From assembly GCA_047967505.1 (NCBI GenBank), contig CM106538.1: a stretch of 64,000 bases of DNA; one strand, written 5' to 3'. The position numbers and the translations under genes were made by a program. The stretch's first letter is position 1, and each line of letters begins with the position of its first letter. The notes below the pieces were generated by a model. The model was not told the origin of the DNA. It saw nothing but the letters and a program-made list of their open reading frames with translations, and ran no database searches. Source of the DNA: Dipteris shenzhenensis. Its lineage: Eukaryota > Polypodiophyta > Polypodiopsida > Gleicheniales. Below, one piece after another: positions 10,540 through 20,999 of the stretch.

Positions 10540-12420
10540 GGCTTGCTCCTTACACACACACACACACTTACTATTCCTTTCCCCCTTTACTTTCACTTTA
10601 CCCTATTTCCTTCCCCCCCCATTATAAATCCCCCTTTTTTCCCTTTTATCCTCAAACACCCTTCAATCTCCACTCAAATTCTTCCTTTAATCCATTTCTC
10701 CCTTTTATCCTCAAACCCCCTTTTTTCCCCTTATTTTTCTCTCTTTTACTCTCTCTAATTTACCTCTTTATCTCCTTTAAATCTTATTATTTCCTATTTT
10801 AAATTCCTTTTTTATTTCCTCTATTATTTTCAATTACTATTTTTCCCTTCTTACTTTTTTATAAAATCTCTACTTTGTTATTAACTTATCCTCCTTATCT
10901 CCTACTTAAAATTTTTTATTTCTACTCCTAATTATTCCCTTTTATTTTCCTTTTTACTAGTTTATACCTTTTTAATATATTCCCAACCCCCCCCTCCCCA
11001 AACACAGTATTCATTTTTCCCTAACCGACTACCTTATCCCCCTCTCTTCAATTTTATTTTTCCTTTTTTATTTTTGATTTAAACCCCTAATCTTATTTTC
11101 CCTTATTTTTTCCTTAGCCCATCTCTAATAAGATGCCCTTCTTTCATAAAAATACCCTTCAACCCCCCCTCCTCCTGAATCCCCATCACACCGCTTTCTA
11201 TCCGTGCCTCGATACGCGCTACCATCCGTGCCTCGATGTGTGATCTGTGCCTCTTTTTTGCACCTCGCTTCACGCTCTGCTCCGATTGTTGTGCTTCTAT
11301 CTCCTCGAGCTCTACACCTATCCAGGACCCCTCATCTCCCCGACTAACCTTTACTCACCTATAAATTAAGACCTCTTTACAACATTCCCTACCCCTGCTT
11401 TCTCTCTAGCCTACTGCTGTACTCCCCATCCAGTTGTCCACACTACCCTACCCCTTGTCTTCGATGTGTGCCACCGTGCCCTATGTCCCCCACTGTGTGT
11501 TGCCCCTTGGTGCTCCTTGCATTGCGGCATTGACCTCTACGCTCTAGTTTAGGCTTCGGGCTTCACTAGCAGCACCTCTTTCACTGGAATTTGGATCCCT
11601 GAGCTACACTGACGACATCAACAAAGCCATTCTTCGACGGTCCTCTATGATAAGTCACCACAGTGCACATGCCCACGGCCGAGTACTTTGACTCTGCCTT
11701 TGAATTCATCTACCCGCTCGTGTGCTCACGGTTTCAAAGACCCCCTTCTCCTCCATTCTCCTCTTCACCTACCATGGATTGCCAGGTACTCTGAAATTAC
11801 GCATGTCAATTGTCTTTCTTCCATTTAATAAATCCTTAGTACTTCCTACACTGTTTTCATTTCGTTTCTTGAATCTAAATCTTAATTCGCTTAATCTTTA
11901 TTCCCCTTTCACCTCACTGGTTTTAAAAGAAAACAATTTCACCCTCCTCGTCTCTATTTCTTCTTCCCCCTATTATTATAATCTCTTCCCCCTTCTATAA
12001 CTTGCTACCCTCCCCTCTATTTATTAAACCCCTCCCCCCCCCCCTCTATTTTCCAAATCTATACTTAAAATTTCCCTTTATTTTTTCCCCTTGTTGTTGA
12101 TTCTTTATTTCTTTTTCTTTTTCAACCCCCTTTTTTAAGCCTTAAATACCTTAAAATTTTATTAAACTCGCACACTATTCCTACTCAAATTTTCTTCCCC
12201 CCTCCCCCTTAATTTTCGTCAATTTCCCCCTCTATTTCTAGATGTTTTTAGCATGGGTTTTTCCTTCCCTCCCTACCCTTAATTTTCTTCAATTTCCCCC
12301 TCCATTTTCTCTATAATCCTTATCTATGTTCCTAATCTATCTATCTCCCTTATCTTTTTATCTATGTTCCTAACTCTTTATCTATGTTCCTAATCTATCT
12401 ATCTCCCTTAACCTCCCAAG
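10540..12420 (+). repeat. Pyrimidine-rich tract of about 1.9 kb
   Basis: The plus strand is dominated by C and T for almost 1.9 kb, with many runs of CCCCC and TTTTT. A less biased block lies at about 11190-11780. Around 12321-12414, TATCTATGTTCCTAA is repeated three times with TCTATCTATCTCCC. Apparent open frames (10531-10802, 11722-12000) are Pro/Leu/Ser/Phe-rich artefacts of this composition. Confidence 0.75.
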
Positions 12421-12762
12421 TCTAGGTTTAAGCTACTTTTTTATTGTGACCTCGATAACAAGGGAAGGGTGTCTATGACACCTGTCTTCCCAATGAAAGT
12501 TAAGCTAGTTCTTACCATGTTTTCTTGTTGGATGATGGTAGGTAGGTAGATTCCCCTCTTCAATAAAAATGATGCTGCCAACGACTTATCAAAGCTCAAC
12601 TACTCACATTTCCTTTTTTTTTTTAAATGTTCACCCTTTAGCGATGCTACTTCATTCATAGTGGATTTTCTATTTATTTTAAAGTTTATCAATATAACAT
12701 TTTTCATTCCTACTCTAAATTGTCCTCTCTTCACTATGGAAAGGGGTGTTGTAATGTCTTCT

Positions 12763-12806
12763 ACACACACACACACACACACATAGTGTGTGTGTGTGTG
12801 TGTGTT
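12763..12806. repeat. (CA)n-AG-(TG)n palindromic microsatellite
   Basis: About eleven CA units run straight into about ten TG units with only AG between them, so the two halves are reverse complements and can form one long hairpin. Confidence 0.9.
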
Positions 12807-13793
12807 ATATGGTGAAAATGAGGTATATGCACTAATGAGTACATATAATGTTCCATGTAAACATAAACAAGCTTGATGTCACATTGATTTTTGTAATATT
12901 GAGGTATATGCACAATGACAGTGCACAATATGTTTAATGTTCCATGAATGATATATTATGATCATGGGCAATACATACTCTATATACGATCATCTCTTTC
13001 GAGAGGTTTGATTGAGATCTGTCATATGGATATGATATATACACAATGTGATTGTATGATTAATACATCACATGGGCATCCTTGGCATTATATACACTTA
13101 AACATTTTTATTTTTTCCCCCCTTTGAATAAAATCCCTTTATACCAATATTGGTGTTGACTCCGAAAGGGCTACATAAAAGAACCCCCGAGTACATATTC
13201 TTTTATCTCTTAGCATTTCTTGAATGTGATGCCTCAAGTATTAATTTCATGTGAGCATTTGTAGGGAAAACACATCCCCTTATTGGCCATGTTACGTATT
13301 ATTTGCATGTATACCCTACAAAATGGCTATTGCTTAAGGCACATGTGTACAAAGCCTTGAACTTTGTCAATTATCTATGGCTATCACCCTAATTGACAAT
13401 ATAATCCATCCTTCAAGAGATAATGTTGCCATGAGAAAACCAAACATGTTGGATAGAATGAAGCCGACTGAGAATGATTGACCAAGTTGGACCTTGAGTA
13501 GTAATGCTATATATACGTGTCACCAAGACTAGATTGACATCACTGCAATTCACTTACCTATGAACAAGCATAGGTAGGTTTGGGAAGCTCACAGACATAC
13601 ATGTAATGAAGGGCCGACTGCCCATAATCATTTTTACCCTAACAATGCATTGATTGATACATGGAATTATGTGACAAAGTGAATATGAAACCTAAACATG
13701 CATGAAACAATGCAAAGATGAACTGACTGGTGTATCAACTCCCATGAATTCGCTTGGATCAGTACCGACTATTCATCAACTGATCGGGTCGGC
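12807..13793. other. Intergenic, no gene recognised
   Basis: Rich in repeated AT and ATG-type words (such as GAGGTATATGCAC twice, near 12821 and 12901). No coding signal recognised. Confidence 0.5.
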
Positions 13794-13847
13794 TACCTAT
13801 AAATACATAGTTCAAAATTATACCTATAAATACATAGTTCAAAATTA
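13794..13847 (+). repeat. 27-bp perfect tandem duplication
   Basis: The unit begins TACCTATAAATACATAG and ends TTCAAAATTA. Copies are at 13794-13820 and 13821-13847. Confidence 0.9.
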
Positions 13848-13887
13848 GTATGGCATCACTGCTAGCTGCTATATACGGTACTCTAGC

Positions 13888-14067
13888 ATCACCTTGGGAA
13901 GTTGTTTACCAAAGGATTCATCAATTGATCAAGAGCCTCGTCCACCTATCGTAAAGATTGTCTTACACCCGGCTCATGCAGATTTCCTAACAAGTTTTTT
14001 ACGGGAACTGGATACGGGTCTAGCTCCATCTTTAAATCCTTATGAATGCTTGCTAAACTGCCACTTT
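13888..14067 (+). CDS. Candidate isolated exon, unknown product
   Basis: A 60-codon frame with protein-like composition (SSIDQEPRPPIVKIVLHPA...ADFLTSFLRELDTGLAPSL, NPYECLLNCHF) that ends exactly at a consensus splice donor, TTT|GTAAGT at 14068. An AG at 13885-13886 is a possible acceptor, though its pyrimidine tract is weak. The frame continues past the donor to 14133 with less convincing sequence. No neighbouring exon or known domain was recognised, so this could be a gene relic. Confidence 0.22.
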
Positions 14068-14133
14068 GTAAGTCCTCTGGGATCTGGCTATCACATAGCT
14101 GTTGGTAAGCCAGTATCCTTACAATTACTTTGA

Positions 14134-14682
14134 GTAATTACAAGCTACTCAAGTAAACATATGACACGTCGTAAGTAATGTAGCTTCTATTGAGTATGCT
14201 ATCTCTATGTCTATATATTGTTTGTTTTCACAGTCGGAATAGATCACATGAGTACTGGGAAGGAAGTACCACGCAGGTCATCAACTCGACTGATGATGCA
14301 TCACACACATACACACACACACATGGTGGTGTGGTTATGGGATAGAGCAACATGTTACATATGAATTCTTATAGTATAACAAAATGATAGGTAATGTATG
14401 ACTGAATTTTTGCTGCCAAAAAGGGATACACAATGGTATGAATTGGAGAAGCATAAACTTTTTTTGACACATAAAAGATGGATTATGGGACATATACACA
14501 AACATGATGATGCGATGTGGTGAGAAGTAAAATACGCATATCCTTCAAATGCATAATGGAGCAATTCTTATATGGCACGTGAAAATACTCCTACTAAAAG
14601 GTTAGCAATCAAAATACATATGATTGAATTTTCAAAGTATGAGGACATGAGCAAGATGCATGTAAGGGCTACAAAGGCAAAA
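14134..14682. other. Intergenic, no gene recognised
   Basis: Contains a short CA run (about 14302-14323). Nothing coding recognised. Confidence 0.5.
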
Positions 14683-14870
14683 TAAGTAAACCATACATTC
14701 AAGGATACAAAGAGTCTCTATAAATGATGATGTGTAAAAAGTATATTAGTCACAATGTAATGGAATGTGAGTATACAGCTTGCAAGCTGCATGAAAATGC
14801 TACACATAATGATGTGGGAAATCAAGCATCATGAGATTATTCTCATGGAAGCCTAGTAATGAAGAACCAA
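14683..14870 (+). repeat. Direct repeat, left copy
   Basis: Matches 15022-15209 at an offset of 339 bases with few differences. Shared blocks include CATACATTCAAGG, CTCTATAAATGATGA, GCTGCATGAAAATGCTACAC and AAGCCTAGTAATGAAGAACC. A shorter third relative lies near 14885-14935. No coding content. Confidence 0.8.
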
Positions 14871-15021
14871 TGAATTTTAAACAAAATAAGTGAACCATAA
14901 ATTCAAGGGTAATAAGGGTCTCTATAAATGATGGTGTACAAAGGCAAAATAGACATAGAGATGGATATTGTATTCAACTTTATTATGTTTTCTCTCTTGA
15001 AATATTGTGATTCAAGATTGA

Positions 15022-15209
15022 TAAGTGAAGCATACATTCAAGGCTACAAAGAGCCTCTATAAATGATGAAGTGCATAAAAGTATATCAGTCACAAGGTCA
15101 TGGGAATGTGAGTATATAGGCAAGCTGCATGAAAATGCTACACATGGTGATGTGGGAAATCAAGTGTCATGATAATACCCTCACAGAAGCCTAGTAATGA
15201 AGAACCAAT
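15022..15209 (+). repeat. Direct repeat, right copy
   Basis: Partner of 14683-14870. Together with the partial third copy near 14885-14935 it indicates local segmental duplication, possibly satellite-like, rather than LTRs, because no TG...CA ends, primer site or polypurine tract are present. Confidence 0.8.
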
Positions 15210-15759
15210 TAGCTGTAGTTGGTTAGTTGGGTGGCATTACAGTTATAAAAGGGATGCTGGCATCATTCATATCACTTTTACATTGCTTTAAGCTTAGCAA
15301 TGCAAGCTATACCATATGCTTTTCCACCTACTGGTACTATGCTATCTAAGTACATAAGTTGCTATTTCTGACACCGAGCAACTCAAACTCAATAAGCTAT
15401 AGATTCTTATAGCATAGCAGCTTAGATATAGTGATGCTTAAACTTTGCATATTAAGTACTAGTGCAAGGTAGGCACATATTGAGATGATACTAGTCTCTC
15501 AAGAATCCCTAAAAAGCTAGATGATTGAGGTCCATGGGATTTAAGATGACGTTTTCACAAGCTACAACAGTGTAAAGGTAATGATAATTATATGAGTTGA
15601 CACTAGCATGGATTTTATAAAAAAAATAATAGAAAAAAGATTTATATCATAAGCAGTTCAGAAGATATACAATCATGATCACAAAATTATAGTTATAACA
15701 ATAGTTCTGCACAACTTGAAGCAGCCAACTGATTATCATTCACAAGATCAGTCTAAGTC
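15210..15759. other. Intergenic, no gene recognised
   Basis: No coding signal. This may include the 3' untranslated tail of the minus-strand LINE that ends near 15760. Confidence 0.45.
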
Positions 15760-15879
15760 AGTCTCATAGGAGATGGATCCCTTGAAAAGACATTCTTGGT
15801 TGAAGGACTTGAGGTGCTCTTGTTCATGGTTCTTGATCCCTACAAAGAAAAGTTCTAGGTCATTGTCATAAATTCGGGA

Positions 15880-16295
15880 TGCCTGCCAACCATTAAGAGA
15901 ACATATATTCTACGTCAGTAATATTCGCATTGAATTGAAAATCATTTCTAGAAATCCAAACAAACCACAATGTGTGTGCCCATGAGTGCCCATTGTGTGT
16001 GCTTGACTTTTAATGCATCCTCAAGAAGTATTGATTTCTAATTGACTGGCTCTCCTAACTATAAGTGCACTCTTTTCTAGAATTTCCTAGCTGAAGGGCA
16101 TGTCACAAATAAGTGAAAAACATCCTCTCGGATAAAGTCGGCACTTGTCATCACCTTTTCCAATCCTCATCCCCCTTGCATTTGTTCAAACTGCATTATG
16201 CATGATGAGCCAGAGCAGGGTTAACATCTTCTTCGGGATGGCTTTTGACCAAATATAGAGGAATCTCTGCTTCCAACAATGCACAGAGTTGGAGG
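15880..16295 (-). pseudogene. LINE ORF2 3' end: RT zinc-binding domain and tail
   Basis: Across two frames the minus strand reads WSKAIPKKMLTLLWLIMHNA (about 16180-16245), GMRIGKGDDKCRLYP, then EDVFHLFVTCPSARKF (about 16075-16125) and, further on, TLWFVWISRN (about 15950-15980). This order (IPKK...LLW...HNA...C..C..HLF..CP.A...W, then a IW..RN tail) is that of the zf-RVT region at the end of plant LINE ORF2. The conserved CXXC is damaged (CRLYP) and the final W of the CPSAR motif is TAG. Confidence 0.65.
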
Positions 16296-16299
16296 TGTT

Positions 16300-18045
16300 C
16301 CAACGGGAATTTAGAACAGGGACCATGTCTTAGGAGGTGCCTCCCTTGTATGAATCCCTTTTGTTCCTACAAAATCCATCTGTCCATCTTGTGTTGAATT
16401 CTTAGGGCTAAAGCTTTGTTTTGGGCAGCGAAGTGCTGTCCTTTTTTGGTTTGATTGGGCTGATTGGATGAACAGGAGCTTCTGGATATTTGGGAGCTTT
16501 CGACTATTTGGGAATTCATTTTTCTTTAGGAACCTGAGGAGTATCAATGTTCCCTTTAAGCTTGGATCGCTTCAAGGGACAACTTTTAATTGTGTGGTTA
16601 GACAGACCACACAAAAAACAAGAATTATACATAAGTTTTTGTTCTTTGATCACTCCACCTACGATTGAGGATTACAATGGTTTCAGGTAACTCTTCAGCT
16701 AAATCTAGTTGCACGTAGACCTAAGGATTGCCCCTAGGATTAATGAACTACTCTCTTTCAACACTCACTACCTCTCCTAAGTTGTTGCAAATTGAAGTAG
16801 CTTGATTGCAAAGAGAGTAAGACAAGTCGGGAACCTCTACCTAGACTCAGAGAATAGTGGAACGTGGGCTATCTGGTCTAAAGGACAGAGACCACTTATC
16901 CAAATACAGAGGTTGGTTGTGCATGGTCCAAAGACCATGAAGAAGTACTCCCAAAGCATGCTCAGCTTTTTCAAAGAGAAAAATGAAGTATCCTCATCTT
17001 AGGAAGCAGACATTGCTGACTAAGTTGCCTCTCGTACTCCAGTTGGTTCTAAACCAGTTCTCAAGAAATGTAGTTGGGGGATGCAGACCATGCAGATACC
17101 TGATGAGTGCATGAGATTCAAGCCATTCAACAATTCTTCAAGTCGATCTTCATCCACCTGTGCAAATACAGCTTTACATGGTTCAATAGACATCCTCCTG
17201 GAAGGCTTGAGCTCGGCTTTTGAAAGTCTCATGGAGCTTCAGGTGCTTGGTTTCCAGACTCTGCACCATCGGAGGCGGGGGCATCAGTGTCTTTGTGGGA
17301 GTTCTTGGAGGATGACGGACCATCTTCTTGGGATGGCTTTGAAACTGTGGTCTTGGTCTCGTGCTTTGCTTCTTGTACTCCTGCTTGTCCGAGAGCTACC
17401 AAAAGGTTTTTTTTTCCTCTGAAAGGAGCTGAGAAGAAGCCCCCTCGACTTTGCTAGAGAGCCCCCACATACAAGGAGTTGGGTGTTATAGCTTGTCCAG
17501 AGTGACCAGGAGCCGGTGCTCTAGAGTTGAAAGTACAGCAATCTACTAACTTTCCTAGCTTGCTTCCTTTGGGCCTATGTAGGTAAAGGTGTTTCCTCAT
17601 TCAGTGGTCCCTCTTTGGGTTCCTTCTTGGGAACTAGTAGGAGAAGCCCAGATTTCTCTGATTTTGTCTTCGACATTCTACTGAGGTGGAGCAAGAAAGT
17701 TGTCAACTAGTGGAGGAAGGATGTGAGATCTGTGAAGTCAAGACCATTGTATTCTATTCCAAAAGAAGGTCGAAGAGGCACAACCACTGTCACATTGTGC
17801 ATGAGGAACAAGGGATTGTCTATGAGTGTCACTTGTGGTGAAGTGAGCGTTGAATGAGAAAAAAAGGTCAAAAGAAGGGATCTGCACTCGGGTCTGAGAG
17901 GAAGAAGATGGAGCCTAGATTGCAAAGAACACAGGTCACCATTGCCATCTCCATCACCATCCTCCATCTCAAGCTCTTTAACTATTCTGCGTGTGTTGGG
18001 ATTTTGTTTCCCATATAGAGATAATAGAAGAGCATCTACTAGCAT
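16300..18045 (-). pseudogene. LINE ORF1 (gag-like, DUF4283-type plus CCHC knuckle)
   Basis: Pieces in several frames. A 112-codon N-terminal part lies at 17707-18045. At 17020-17232 there is AVFAQVDEDRLEELLNGLNL followed by HSSGICMVCIPQLHFLRTGL. At about 16700-16960 are GLWTMHNQPLYLDKWSLSF and VEVPDLSYSL, in the manner of the DUF4283 domain of plant LINE ORF1 proteins. A perfect CX2CX4HX4C knuckle, CFLCGLSNHTIKSC, lies at 16579-16620. After it comes a Lys/Pro-rich tail (16311-16547). In LINEs this protein binds the element RNA. Stops and frameshifts separate the pieces. Confidence 0.7.
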
Positions 18046-18060
18046 GGAATTTCTTCATAT

Positions 18061-18625
18061 CGATCCTTTTTTAGTCTACATATGAGACTAGACAGGATTG
18101 AAAGATTGCGTGATGCCATAGCTCACATGAAAGATATTGTTTTTTTCAAAAAAAAAATTCTTAGAGTCATGGTGTATGGCAGACATGAATGTAACTCACA
18201 AACATGATGTGCTAGCTTCAAAGTACGTAGTGAAAATCATCTGTGTAAAGTGTAGAAGGCATTTACTAGAACCTAGGATCACATCAACAGTGCATAGCTC
18301 GCATGTAGGCACAAAAAAAACAAGTGATAAGAAGAGAAGCAAGTCTACATTCAGAGGTAAAGGTCCGTGATTTCTAGTGGCAGTCAGTGCCTCTAGTATC
18401 TTGGTTCACTTACTAAAAGTGACTATATACTAAATATTTTACATAAGCCACTTATGTACAATTATAAAGTTGTATATGAAGTTCATTGTGAAAATATATT
18501 GTATGCTCCAAGACAAAATATGATGTAGCCTATGAAGCATGGAATTGTGTTGCAAAAAGAAGGCATAGTGCTCAATAAGCAAGGAAGAGTGGAGGCCAAA
18601 AAGACCAAGAGGAGAATGCATGCAT
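18061..18625. other. Intergenic target region of the copia insertion
   Basis: No gene recognised. It contains the left flank of the copia element, ending in the GAATCC target-site duplicate. Confidence 0.5.
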
Positions 18626-18631
18626 GAATCC

Positions 18632-18801
18632 TGTGGGGGTTAAAGGTCACTGTGCCTTTACCCTAGTTATGTACAATACTCAAACACATATATAAATGAA
18701 TGAAAAAGAAGATTAGGGTGGTTTTGCACCCACCAAAATTATGTGGCTCTTTGTTTCTCTCTCTCCTTCTTCCGTTCTTGCTTCCGTTGAGAGCACTCTC
18801 A
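18632..18801 (+). repeat. 5' LTR of the copia element, 170 bp
   Basis: Starts TGTGGGGGTTAAAGG and ends GCACTCTCA. It contains ACATATATAAATGAATG (about 18687-18703), a likely TATA region for element transcription. Pairs with 24340-24510. The length is short for copia, where LTRs are often 200-600 bp or more. Confidence 0.95.
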
Positions 18802-18803
18802 AC

Positions 18804-18820
18804 TGGTATCAGAGCCCGGG
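18804..18820 (+). other. Primer binding site for initiator tRNA-Met
   Basis: TGGTATCAGAGCCCGGG begins two bases after the 5' LTR. TGGTATCAGAGC is the standard complement of the 3' end of plant initiator tRNA-Met and primes minus-strand DNA synthesis. Confidence 0.95.
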
Positions 18821-20229
18821 TGATCTAGCTGAGCGTGCGTGAATGCTTGAAGCTCAGCAGCTCTGTGGAAGAAAGGAGAAGCTCTGTGGGAAGCTTTGTG
18901 GGTGACTTTACTTGCATCTGAGTGTGTAGAGACCTTGGAGGAACCTTTGGAAAATTCACTTTGGTTTTGCGAAGTGGTTTTGAGAGCCTGTTAAGTGTTT
19001 TCAAAGAAAAACTCGTTTTTTGAGCTTTTTCCTGTTCCGTTCGATGACAGAGACTCCGTATTGACTTGTAGAGGCAACTATTGCTTGCTTTTGGTGTCCA
19101 CTTCACTTAAGGAGCTTGGAAACACCTTCATTCTTGAATCTAGGATCATTTCATTGGATTTCTGACTCACTGTGTCAGTTTCTGCGTTTTTTTCCCAGGT
19201 GTTGGAACTCAAGTTTGGAGCAACCTTTTGCAGATTTGTCAGTTCCGGTGGACTCAGGAGGTCCTAAAACTTCTATGTTGCTCATTATTCGCACTCCGGT
19301 GGAGTTTATAAACAGCTCTGTTTCAAAAAATGTTTTTCAGCCCGTGTGTTGGACCTAGTGATTGAGACCACGGTTTCTAAAACCGTCTGTTCCATTGCAT
19401 TCCGAACGCCCAAAAACCCCTACCTGTCAGTTCTTGTGTGATTTGATGGAGGATTTTCATAGTTATAGATCTCTGTGTATTCGATTTTGTCTCTTTGTTA
19501 TGCATTTTTCATTCTAAGGTTTTGAAACCTTAGATTTATGCCACATGGCAGTGGATAAGTGTTGACTCCCATTTCTCACTCATCGGTTGGGATTTCGGAG
19601 TTCTGACAGAAGAGAGATATTTGAAGATTTTCTTGTTGAGTCTGATTATGCAATGGCACCCATGTTTTGAGGCATCTCAGGTTCTATTTTCAGTAGCGGT
19701 CATTAGCATGGGACTATGATTTCTTGAGCATACCTTATCCAGATCACTCTGATTGCAGTAGTTTGAGCAGTGTGTGCTCATTCATGGTATGCATTGGGTT
19801 ACAGTGGATGATTTATAGGCCATTTGGATGCATTACGGTCCTTATTGGATGTGCTGATAGGCCCAAATTGCCTTGTGGGATGCTATTTTTTATGGATGCT
19901 ATTTTATGTTGAGGGACAGCTTTGACACATTGTAGGTGATGCATTGATAGTGCTATGCTCTCTTCGATGAGATATTATTGATGCATATGCCAGTGGACAG
20001 TGTTTATGCTTGAGTCATTTGGCACTTATTGGCATTTTCTTTTGGGCCAGATTTGCTCATATGGATGCATAGTATATGCACATGAGTCAAATGCATCTTT
20101 TTGATGCTTTGAGCTTTGAGTTTTGGTGATATTTCACTCTATTGTGGCATACACATTTGGGTGCACCTGGTATTTGGTGTGATTCTCTCTTGCAGGCACT
20201 AGCATTTGGGATTTTGTTTCATTTGCATC
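18821..20229 (+). other. Untranslated leader of the copia element
   Basis: About 1.4 kb between the primer site and the gag start with no coding frame that I recognise. The long leader is a feature of this family, or a non-coding insertion. Confidence 0.7.
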
Positions 20230-20995
20230 ATGGCATCCTCTTCCATGTTTAAAAAGAATTTTTTAGCATTAAAAAGTTTGATGGGACAAACTTTTCTTTG
20301 TGGAAAGAACAAATAAGGTATGTGCTTATTCAAAAGAAGCAGATTAAACCCTTGGCAGGGATTGAAGCTAAGCCTGCAAATATGTCTGAGGATGATTGGA
20401 ATGAGTTGGAAGCATTAGCAAAGTCTACTATTAGACTTCATCTTGCAGAGTCAGTTTATTTCACAGTAGTAAATGAGCAGACTACGGAAGATTTGTGGAA
20501 GAAACTGTGTGCCACTTATGAGAAGGAAACTGCCTCTAATAAAGTTTACCTCATGAAGAGGTTGTTTGAGCTGCAGATGAAGGAAGGGGTCTCCATTGCT
20601 TCTCACTTAAATGAAGTCAATATTACTTTCAGCTAGCTTCAGGCTCAAAAGATGAATTTTGATGTGGAGACTAAGGCAATATTTCTCTTATGTTCATTGC
20701 CATCCTCATGGGATACCTTCCATACAGCTGTTAGTAACTCTGCACCTAGTGGAGTACTGAAATTTGATGATGTTGTGGGTAGCTTGTTGGCGGAGGAGAT
20801 TAGACGGAAGTCTATGGATGGCAACAAGCAAGATGCAGCCTTAAATGTGCAAAGGGGCAGATCAGGGGGAAGTCCCAAGAAAGAGGGAAGTCTCGTAGCA
20901 AATCCAGGGCACAGAACATTGAGTGTTACCACTGTGGCAAGAAGGGCCATATGAAAAAGGATTGCTACAAGCTGAAAAGAGAGCAAAAGGATAAG
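20230..20995 (+). pseudogene. Copia gag (capsid and CCHC nucleocapsid)
   Basis: Starts MASSSMFKKNF at 20230. After a frameshift near 20265-20275 it reads KFDGTNFSLWKEQIRYVL, the usual copia gag start, then TIRLHLAESV, DLWKKLCATYE and LFELQMKEGVS. A TAG at 20634-20636 follows NITFS, then FLLCSLPSSWDTF continues in the same register. Another frameshift near 20870-20900 separates the capsid from a perfect CX2CX4HX4C knuckle, CYHCGKKGHMKKDC, at 20924-20965. Gag forms the virus-like particle and packages RNA. This copy has at least three disabling lesions. Confidence 0.9.
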
Positions 20996-20999
20996 AAAA

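Larger units (their letters stand above)
15760..18060 (-). mobile_element. LINE, internally deleted
   Basis: A minus-strand plant LINE. Reading from 18060 downward it has ORF1 with a CCHC knuckle, then passes directly into the zinc-binding and tail part of ORF2. The whole endonuclease and reverse transcriptase region (normally about 2.5-3 kb) is absent. Several stops and frameshifts are present. No poly(A) tail or target-site duplication could be fixed. Confidence 0.72.

Noticed and set aside
10531-12000. Three Pro/Phe/Leu/Ser-rich plus-strand frames
   Set aside because: They follow from the pyrimidine-rich composition, where stop codons are rare on this strand.
14683-15209. LTR pair of a small element
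   Set aside because: The repeats lack TG...CA ends, a primer site, a polypurine tract and a target-site duplication, and a third partial copy lies between them.
18825-19358. Short frames on both strands in the copia leader
   Set aside because: They lie between primer site and gag in a non-coding leader and have no domain.
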